A stretch of DNA of 64,000 nucleotides. Source: Trichodelitschia bisporula. Taxonomy: Eukaryota; Ascomycota; Dothideomycetes; Phaeotrichales; Phaeotrichaceae. Shown one piece after another: positions 55,621 to 64,000 of this stretch; position 1 is the first letter of the stretch, and each line of letters starts with the position of its first letter. Below the pieces are notes generated by a model. It did no database searches, had not been told where the DNA came from, and saw nothing but the letters and a program-made list of their open reading frames with translations. The position numbers were made by a program, and so were the translations under genes. The stretch spans positions 1 through 64,000 of the forward strand of contig ML996698.1 in NCBI GenBank assembly GCA_010356995.1. Reading direction: 5' to 3'.

Positions 55621-56966
55621 GGCGTGGCTATTGTGTGGCTATTGCGGGATCATCCACTGGAAAGCGGGAGGGGCGCTTTAAACCATCTCAACAGCTAGAA
55701 GTAGCTGGGAATAGCCACCGGTGGATGGTCGCAAAGAGGCACAGAGTCGCCGCCATAAAGCGGAAAGTAGATAAGAGATAGGCATGGTTGCTGCTCAGTT
55801 GCCTCTCGAGGGAGGTTAATTTGCTCTCCCTGAAACGATATGCGGATGCCACATGAGGGCTATCGCGCGCTACCATGTCCTCGCGGCCCCCTAGGCTACT
55901 TGCCACTGCGTGCTTAAGCTCGGGAGACTCGGCATCTACGCCGTGAGATCACGCTTCCGGATATCTGAAGATCGTAGACGCGGCTAAATTTAGGTAACTC
56001 GCCGGCCATGGGACGGGTTGCGTATCCCGAAGAGGAAGGCCATGATGGATGTTGCACCATCACTGTCAATTGTTGCAACTCATCGCCACTTCGTCCGCAA
56101 AGGGTACATCGACAAAGCTTCAGGGCTCTAATCTTGATAGCAATGCTCGATTCTACAACGGTGAATGGCGTTCCGTTTAGATTGCGACAGATAAGTTGAC
56201 GTTCGATTCCGGGCCAGGGCTGGGATCGGAGAGACGGAGGTTATCCAGGGCCAAGCACCGAGGCGACGACCAGATGGGAGAGGCCGCCAACAGATGCGTG
56301 CTCTGGCTTCCAGTGGTCAGAGGTGGTCACTTTGCGTGCAGATAGATCGCTTTGATTTAGAGATGAATTCAATTAACCTTATGGCTGCTGTTTCGCCATG
56401 CAGAACTGTAGATGATGAGTCAGCTAGAGCGTTCACAGGGGGGGAAGTACATAGCAGGGCAGAGGGAGGATGGGAAGAGGAAAAGGCGCACGCCGAAGCA
56501 GGGCGCGCTGCCTTTTGTAGTCGCAAGCCCGCCAAATACGAGTCGGAAATGAACCGGACAGTTTGAAGTCACCGCTAGGGATTCCGAGCCGGTAAGCAAC
56601 GTTCGGACACCGCCAGCTGTTTTGTGTTTCAAATTGGGTCGTCGGATGCGGCGGCCTGGAGTCTTTAGTGACTCGGTTGCCGATCACCTAACCGACACTG
56701 GTTTGGCTTGATATGATGGCCGGAACTCGAGGCTCGCACCACTCGCTGCAGACAGTCCAGAGTACGGTGAAATCAATCACGGGTTTCCAAAGTCCAACTC
56801 ACGGTGAACGCGGGATGCAGACGACAACGGACAACCTTGGGCTGCCGAACGGGATATGGCCATTCAGTACGATCTCCGAAAATCAACCCTGAGCGGAGTG
56901 TCCCCAGCCCGTACCTTATGCCACCACCAACGCCGTGAATGCGATGTCTAGAAACGCTCACCGGGC
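55621..56966. other. Intergenic, 1.35 kb
   Basis: OPT promoter side and 3' side of COA1. No gene seen; open frames are short and share no features. Confidence 0.6.
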
Positions 56967-57580
56967 TCAAGAGTTCATGTCCGCTTCCTTGAACGGATCC
57001 ACCGCCCCCATCAAGTTGAGCACCTGTCCATCCTCCGTCTTCAGCTCCCACTGCTGCGTCTCAAACTGCGACCGTTAGCACCATCCCGCGCACTCAGCCA
57101 TAAACCCACAAATCCCTTCCTCGTCCTCTTCTCACTCCGAAAATGCACACTCCCCACCCCCCTCGTCCCCTTAACCTTAAACTCAATATCAATCCTCCCA
57201 TGCAACTGATCAATACTCCCCCAAATCCACGGTATGCGGTGCGCAAAGTAGATCTCATCCCCCAGCAGTTCCCTCGCCGCCTTATTCGTCCGGAGCGCAT
57301 ACATCGCGCTCGTGACCACGCTACTCGAGCTCTTCTGGTAGTTGAATATCGCGAGCGTGCACACGCCCAGGAAGGCGAGGAACAGCGGTGCCGTGCGCAG
57401 CCACCGGGAAGCTAGGTTGCTCTGTAGGGCGGGGAGTTCGCGGTCGGGGCGGCGCGACATGAGGGGACCTGAGCCTGGCTTCGGGGCGGCGACGAGGGTG
57501 CGCTGTGCATTGCGGCGGAGGAGCGGTGGGAGGGATCGTAGGGTCGGCGGACGGGCGGTGCGGGCGAGTCGGGAGAACAT
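56967..57580 (-). CDS. COA1: Cytochrome c oxidase assembly factor COA1
   Basis: A 189-aa protein from exons 57580-57110 and 57065-56967. The 44-nt intron (GTGGGT...GCTAAC...GCAG) replaces a false tail and gives RTRKGFFETQQWELKTEDGQ and VLNLMGAVDPFK, the conserved end of COA1. N-terminal residues 1-35 form an Arg/Leu-rich mitochondrial presequence (MFSRLARTARPPTLRSLPP); one membrane span lies at about 62-82 (APLFLAFLGVCTLAIFNYQ). The C-terminal domain faces the intermembrane space. Coa1 works with Shy1/SURF1 and Mss51 to couple COX1 synthesis to complex IV assembly. Confidence 0.92.
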
Positions 57581-58072
57581 TGGATTGTTGGCGCCGGGTG
57601 GAGGAGAAGCTGGTGCGCGGCGATGGAGATGTCAAAATGCTCTCAGCCCTATGGAGCTTGGCCTTGGCTGTGGGGTGCACGGACGGAGCCAATCGCCTCG
57701 ATGGACTCTGGCAAAGAAAATGCATCGCATTCACATCGACACGTTCGCAGTTTTTCATCTTAGGCTTTTTGACAGGCAGTTTCAAAGGAAACTGGTGCCT
57801 GCCATATTATGCCATCATGTGTGATGCGCAGTGATTTCTACCACGTCATTTGTATCGGGAGTACTGTTACGGCTGGAATGGCGAACTGGCGATGCCACGA
57901 TCAATGTTTTCAGATCTTGCCATACCTGCTTCTGTATCTAATTCCGGAACCAATAAAGCATTTCCCTAATGTCCGATCTTCCCACAAACGTACATGACAC
58001 CTTTCCCCTGAAAACGCCCTCCCAGCCGTACCCGCCAAACTCCGCCAAACAGTCCCATCCATATCCTCATCC
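57581..58072. other. Intergenic, 492 bp
   Basis: COA1 promoter and 3' end of the next minus-strand gene. No gene seen. Confidence 0.6.
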
Positions 58073-58689
58073 CTAAGCCCCCTTATACCTATACTTCAAC
58101 CCCTCCAACTCCCCCACATCAATCGGCCTCAACACGCCCCTAACCCCCGCCATCAAACCCGCCACCACAAGCGGCAAACTTGCAATCCACACCTCCCCCC
58201 AATCCTTTCCCCCAACCCACCCCCCCAGCGCCAACACCCCCGCCAGCGCCGCATTCAACCACCCCACCCAAGCCAGCGGCCCTGTTTCCTCTACCCTTAC
58301 TTCCCCGAGTGGGGTCGCGCGCGTCCTAGCGCTGGAGTCGAGATACAGGCCCAGAGCGGTGAAGAGCAGGGAGGAGAATTGGAGAAGCGAGGTTAGGGTC
58401 CCGGAGGCGGTGGGGGATGTGAGGGCGCGTTGGGCGTAGAGGAGCGAGGTGAGGAGCGGGAAGATGAGGAAGGCGCGGGTGTAGAGGGCGGTGCGGGCGG
58501 CGTCGGTGGCGGAGAGGGTGTGGATTAGGTGTTCTTGTTCTGGGGGAGGTTAGCGGGGGTGAGGGGGGGTTGGGATGGGGGAGGAAGGGTGAGCTGGTGG
58601 AACGGACCTTGCTCGTCCATGTCTGCGGGGAGGTCGGAGTCGGAGTCGGGCGTGGAGTGCCGGAAGGGGTTGCGTTGGTGGAGGGGCAT
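58073..58689 (-). CDS. Small membrane protein, unknown
   Basis: A 182-aa protein from exons 58689-58608 and 58539-58073 (68-nt intron with GCTAAC). I do not recognise the family name, though the layout is common in fungi. It starts MPLHQRNPFRHSTPDSDSDL, an acidic Ser/Asp stretch, followed by about four hydrophobic segments: AFLIFPLLTSLLY, LQFSSLLFTALGLYL, VGWLNAALAGVLALGGWVG and VWIASLPLVVAGLMAGVRG. The C-terminus is short and basic (LEGLKYRYKGA). The membrane is unknown. Codons in the 3' half are strongly G/C-ending. Confidence 0.7.
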
Positions 58690-59602
58690 GGTGGTGAGTC
58701 TGGGGAGAGACGGTGGACAGTAGATGATGAAGGAAAGGTGAAAAGGTGGTGAGGAGGGCGGTAGCCGGGCGGAGACGGTCGATGCGCAGTAAAGTGGTGA
58801 TGTGGATGTTTTGGTGTTGAACGAGCTTCGCGGTGGTCAGAGCTCCCGGGCTGGCCTGTGGCGGTGATGATGTCAGGTGCCAAGTGGCAGGGCTGAGGCA
58901 AGGCTGGGTGTGGCGCTGACGGTGGGGGGCGATGATATTTGCGCAAGATGGGGAGCTGATGTTTGCTAGCAGCTATCGTGTGCTTGTGCACTATAAATGC
59001 TAGATGCTATTCACTATACTAGGCCGGTTCTAGTCTATGTTTGAAGGTAGCTGTCAGGCAGCTGCCGATGCCACCCCTTCATCGCTGCCTTGCCCAACAT
59101 GTTTACCGATTTAAGACATCCCCTAACTTCAATACGGAGTAAATGCCCCCTTTGCTTGCGAGATCATTCTTCTGAGACCGTCCCCTAGGAGAGCGGCTTT
59201 GTGGGGACAGAAGCGGGGACATCGTTCCCAAGGTCGACAGCCAGAGGAATACCCGTACATACACTAACCCTCGTTGTTATCCTTCACCCCGCCCTTTCCA
59301 CAAAAAGCACCGGGTAAAGTCGTCTCATGTGTACTCGTGGGGGCCGCATCAGATACGAAAGAGCTGCCTCGCCAGGTGCAAGATACAGATCCAGAGGCAG
59401 GTACAGCGAGATCAGAGGACGACGTTCACAATCCAGACAGCAATGTACTTATAACCATAGTAACCGTATCGAAACTTTTATCCACCCATCCCACCACAAG
59501 AGCACCACTCTCTATCCCCCACCCGCTCAAAAAGCCCGAAGTAAACCGCCTGTCCCACCCAGCCCCCTCATCCCATCCACCCCCCCCCCTCCACCATCCC
59601 AT
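58690..59602. other. Intergenic, 913 bp
   Basis: Promoter of the small membrane protein and 3' side of the phosphate regulator. No gene seen. Confidence 0.6.
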
Positions 59603-62600
59603 CTACATATCCACACTATCATTAAACCTCAGCACCCCATTCGCCCTCACCGTCCCATCAACCCCCTCCCTCGCCACGGGCACACCCCACCTATGCCCCG
59701 CGCTCGCCTCCGGGTTCGAAGAACCCACATCAGCGATCAACACCAGGCCCGCCGTCTTGATACTCTCAATGAGTTTGGGCGCGAGATCCTGTTTTGTCAG
59801 CAACCAAGGGGTGGGAAAGGGGGGAGCTTACCAAGAGCCGCTGCGAACACACCAACCCCATAAAATTATTCATCCGCGCAATCTGCACCGCCTCCTTCAC
59901 ACTCAGCGCCCCGCCGGCGCAGCCACTCGGCTGCCCACCCTGCGCGCCGAGATCATTACACAGCAGCACGGGATAATTGGGCTGCTTCCAATTAACCGCC
60001 GTACAAACATCTTCATTCGCACTACTAAACACCACACTCCTCAACCACCCCTCCACCCCCGGGCCCTCGCGTGTCGTCCTAGCATGCTCAAACACAACCC
60101 CCAACACCGCGTCCGCGAACGCGTTGATATCGCGCGGCGGGCGCAGGCCAAACGTTTCCTCGTCCTGGCGGCTCGGGTACAAGAGATGCAGTTCGACGTG
60201 CAGGCTGGGCGGGAGGACGGAGAGCGCGGAGGCGAGGGTGGAGAAGGAGGATAGGAAGAGGGCGTGGAGCTGCGGGAGCGGGGTGGAGGGGGAAATGTGC
60301 GACTCGATGTTGCCCGCGCCCTGGTGCCGGCCTACGCCGACGAATTGCTCGTAGCTGAGGCTGCCGACTGGCACCGCGAGCCCTTCGTGGATGACTTTCC
60401 ACCCGGGCCAGAGGACGGGCACGCCGTCTGCCGTCATCTGCACGAACAAGCGCACATAATCCCCGCTGAGGCTGGACCCTGTGATCAGGCTACTCGAGTG
60501 CGGGGTCTGGTTCGTAGCCTTCCAGTACGTCGCGAAATGCGTGATTTCAAGCGGTATGCCGGAGAACGGCTTCACGACCTGGAAGTTGAAGCTTATGCGG
60601 CCGATGGCGCGCAGGCGCGGGTCGAGCAGCTCGAGGTGCCACTGGTCGGAACTGGATGCGCGGCCGGTGAAGACCTTCGAAGACGCGACGGTGCGCGCGA
60701 TGACCTTCGCGCCGAAGGTGGGGTAGATATCGAAGTCAATCGAGAACGTCTCGAGATTATCAATCTGGAAACTAATAATCTTGAACTCGTCCTGAATCGG
60801 CAGCAACAGGTTCCTGGGAATAAGATCCGAGCTTTTACTCGAGATAGTGATTCTGGCGGCGGGGTACTTGTTATCGTCGTAGAACTGTATCGCGTCGTAC
60901 CCCAGATTCGCAAAGCTGATGATGACAAACGTCTTCGAGTCGAGGAAGTTGTGCCCGTACCGCCGCACGGGGATTATGGGCGGCGGGAGGATGAACGGCG
61001 GGATGGAGTCGGCTTCTTTGCTCATCGGCCCCGGCGTCGCGGGCGGTGGAGGCATGGAACTGCGCTCCGCACGCCGCGTCTGCGCGCCGCCCTCGCCCCG
61101 CGCCTCGGCGAGCAGTTTCATGCAGTCGAGATACCCCTCCCAGATAGCATAGTACGACGCCGAAAGCCCCTTTTCGTCGAGAATCGAGGGATCGGCGCCG
61201 CAGCTCAGCAGCGCCTGGAGACACTCGACATTCCCTTCGCTGGCAGCGTGGAAAAGCGGCGTCCAGCCGTACAACTTATCCGGTTGGTCGAGGTCGGCGC
61301 CGTAATTGCGGAGCATGAAGAGCAGCTGCGGATCCTTCGACGAGCGGGCGACCAGGTGCTGGGGATACAACCCCTCGGCATCGGGCAGGATCTGCGGGCG
61401 CCGCGCGAGAAGCTCTTGTACTACGAGGAGGGAACCGTGCTGGCAGGCGAGGTTCAGCGGGTTGTGGTCTGATTCGGAGGTAGGGTCTATTCCGGCGTTC
61501 AGCTCGAGGAGTTTCTGGATGCAGGGCAGATGGGAGTGGACGATTGCGTGGATGAGCGGCGTGAAGTTATCGTGGTCCTTGAGGTTGATGGTGTCCGGGC
61601 GCGCGCCTATCAGGTCCTGGATCATTTCGACGGAGCCGTGCATGCAGGCGTAGTGCAGCGGTATGCGGCCGTAGATATCCGCGGCGCGCACGTCTACGTT
61701 GCCGGAGAGCCCGATGACGAGCAGCGCCATGCGGCCCGAGATGGCGGCTTTGTGGAGGATGTTGCGGTGGTTGATTTCGTCGATCTCGGAGAGATCAACC
61801 ATGCCCGTGTCAAGCAGCAGCTTGAGCACCTGCTCCGGGGCTTCTTCGCATGTCCCGAGGAAGGCCTTGGTGATGCGCATACCGGCGGTGGGGAAGGCCT
61901 TGATGCGGTTCGCCCAGTCCTGGACCACGCCCAGGTTGCCGGCTGTGATGGCCTGCAGGATCTGCACGTCGAGGTCGTCGTCTTCTTGCTCTATCGTCCG
62001 TCTTGAGTCGGCCTCCCGGTCTCCCGAGATGTACGGTTGGATGTTCTCGCCTTCGGCCCATGCTGCGAAGTCGAGCAGATTTGTCGTTGCCTGGTCGGAT
62101 AGATCGCTGATCACATCACGGTTGAAGCAGGGCTGGACCTCGACGGCACGCGAGAGGTAGACAACTTTAGTCTCCGACTAGGCCCGTCAGCAGCGTCACG
62201 GAGCAGTAACCAAAGAATCCCGACCTTCGACGTCTTATCCCACTGCGACTAGTCAGCGAGAGCCCAGGGACAGCAAAATGGTAGATTCAGACCTTTTTCA
62301 GAATCTTGGAAAAGGCAGCCGCGTTGATCTCGATGAATTGCTGCTAGCCATCAGCCCCAGGTCCTTGAAATGCGATTCGTGCGTACCTGAAGTTTCGTCA
62401 GGTCGCTGCTGAACTGGTGGAAGCCCTCTTCAAGGGCGATGTAGCGCGAGGAAAGACGGGAGGCATGTGTTTGCTGCGATTGCATCGACCGCTTCTGGTC
62501 GAGCAGTGATGAGAGGCGGAGTTTAAGCTGTGATTCATTAGCTTCCGCTTACGGATGGCCCGGTTGACGTACCTCTGCTTCCTTTTGCAGGTAGAAGGTG

Positions 62601-63383
62601 TTGACCTTCTCGAGTTCCCGCTCCTATCCAACTGTCAGCTTCCGGTCCCACAAAGTTCAGGCATCGGATCGATCATCTGGCAGGGCAAATGGACTTATAA
62701 ACAGCAGCTTCCGAGCCCGGCCTCCCGACTGAGCGTCAAGGCACGCCGATGCCTCTGCCTCCACCAAGTCCCTCCCGGTGCCAGTACACGCATCTAGCTC
62801 ATCCAGCGCTCCAATCCGCAAAAGAAATAGCAACGGATCTAATAGGCAACCCACCAGTCGAAAGAAAAAGGTAGCCTTATTCGCCTGCAACGCCTGCTGC
62901 GGATCAACGACCTCACCAGGCGCAATCCCCTCATTCTGAGCCGGGAGGATAGGCGTCGCGCTCAGCGCCTTGATAAGCTGTAGGAACTATCAGCATCCAT
63001 CTCAACCCCAAAAGAACGGGGGAAGGGTATCGCTATACCTTTTTCAGCGCCTTGTAATCCACAAAGCTCGCTGCATACTCTGGAATCTCCAGCTGGCGCT
63101 TCTGGATATGCTTGCCGAACTTCCTGTTAGTAGCAGGGGCGCGTCAACACAGAATAGACAAACAAAAAACAGCGCCGTCTTACGCTGGTGTCAAATTCAA
63201 AGAGGGAGTCTAGGGAGTCATGGCGGGGCATGGTACACGACGACGACAACGACAACACGGAAAGTAGGAAGGGTTCACACGAAAATTCAAGCGGGAGGAA
63301 AAATTCAAGGGTTAGGGTTTGGGGAAGGGGACGGGTAAGGGAGGGGGAAGGGATTGCATGAAGCGGTAGCGGAAAACGTACAT
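59603..63383 (-). CDS. nuc-2: Phosphate-starvation CDK inhibitor NUC-2/PHO81 (SPX-ankyrin-GDPD-like)
   Basis: A 999-aa protein from nine exons: 63383-63382, 63123-63039, 62977-62855, 62623-62573, 62527-62387, 62340-62293, 62242-62225, 62177-59832 and 59788-59603; all phases agree. The SPX domain is residues 1 to about 185 (MKFGKHIQKRQLEIPEYAAS, KATFFFRLERELEKVNTFYLQ, FSKILKKWDKTSKSE) and binds inositol pyrophosphates. Ankyrin repeats fill about 285-522 (NHRNILHKAAISG, YGRIPLHYACMHG, YGWTPLFHAASEG). The C-terminus is GDPD-like but lacks the catalytic His and Glu pattern. It inhibits the PHO85/PHO80-type CDK when phosphate is low. The start codon seems split AT|G by a 258-nt intron; exon 7 is 18 nt. 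Confidence 0.92.
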
Positions 63384-64000
63384 GGTGTTCACGGGTTATC
63401 AACGAGCCGCCTCCTTGCAGCAAGGCCTCGTAACGGGGTAGCGTCCGCTCGCCGCGGACACCTCAGCCTGCAGCGAGCAGAGAGGGGCAAGCGGTTCGAC
63501 AAGCGTGGGGTGCAAAGAATCTCGAACAGACAGCCGTCAGCTACGTTTTCTGCCCTGAACTCGGTGCCAACGCAACGGGGGGGATCCGGAGATCTGGGTT
63601 GGCAGAGTCAGCGCGTACAGCGGGAGGGGGATGGGGGACGCAGCGAATGGGCCAGCACACAGCGCGGTGTTCAATGGCCGAAAGGGGAAACTGGGGGGGA
63701 AAAGAATGCGAGAGATGGGGCAGATGGTGTACCTCTTGAGGCGTTGGGGGAGCGGCGTGCAGGGCGGCGTTAGCAACGAATTCCGAGCACTTCGCCCTAT
63801 GGCGCGGGAACGTGGCCGGGATACGAGGCGTGAGGCGTACCCTTGACCTGTCCAAAGGCTGACGATGAGAGGATCGGAGAAGCCTAAATGGCTCGAAGGA
63901 CAGAATGCTGCGTTGTTGGCGGAGCTGGCTGCCTCGGTCGTGGGGAGGTGATGCAGTATGTTGAAAGATGCAGGTGGTGAGGGGTGGGGTGGGTCTCGAC
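63384..64000. other. Upstream region of nuc-2, 617 bp to window end
   Basis: Likely leader and promoter of nuc-2. G-rich runs (63577-63583 and 63691-63700). No gene seen. Confidence 0.6.

Noticed and set aside
59603-63383. Active glycerophosphodiester phosphodiesterase GDE1
   Set aside because: The GDPD-like region lacks the catalytic pattern, and the N-terminal SPX sequence matches the NUC-2/PHO81 type.

Overview
The window is a GC-rich, gene-dense piece of a filamentous ascomycete nuclear genome (Pezizomycotina; I cannot fix the class). The evidence is short spliceosomal introns, mostly 39-53 nt with CTAAC/CTGAC branch sites, and clear fungal orthologues: the phosphate regulator NUC-2/PHO81, the TOR subunit LST8, SOK1/TCP11, a SUR7 protein, a CBM18 protein and fungal-type GPI proteins. 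There are no bacterial-style operons, CRISPR arrays or rRNA genes. One assembly gap (438 N) lies at 51254-51691.

Left end (1-5.1 kb): the 3' part of a Ty3-type chromovirus (end of protease, RT, RNase H, integrase, chromodomain) with its 3' LTR. Next come two families of tandem repeats. One repeat unit was split by a second, unrelated-length solo LTR with a clean 5-bp target duplication.

5.2-21.7 kb: a SUR7/PalI membrane protein, a GPI-type PI-PLC X protein, a mitochondrial DUF1279 protein, a weak small gene, a conserved 102-aa protein, a PNGase A-like secretory amidase, a two-domain CBM18 chitin-binding protein, a drug/metabolite (EamA) transporter and SOK1. The theme is largely cell surface and secretory.

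21.7-26.3 kb: a 4.6-kb stretch without a recognisable gene. It holds short direct repeats and about 1 kb (22.39-23.40) that reads unlike its surroundings.

26.3-40.7 kb: PCT1 (CTP:phosphocholine cytidylyltransferase), a Ptc2-type PP2C phosphatase with a GC-AG intron, an FMN 2-hydroxyacid dehydrogenase, an extradiol-type VOC dioxygenase divergent from an inositol/sugar transporter (a possible small catabolic cluster), LST8, a tRNA-Arg(CCG) and a mitochondrial carrier.

40.7-50 kb: a tiny Cys/Tyr-rich protein, many simple repeats including an uninterrupted run of 75 G, a disordered 520-aa protein and an acyltransferase-3 membrane protein.

50-64 kb: a Cys-rich GPI protein interrupted by the gap, an orphan N-terminal piece of a NACHT-type NLR, an OPT oligopeptide transporter, COA1 (cytochrome oxidase assembly), a small membrane protein, and NUC-2/PHO81, whose start codon appears to be split by an intron. 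Gene models were built by hand from splice signals, phase and family knowledge; no search was run.
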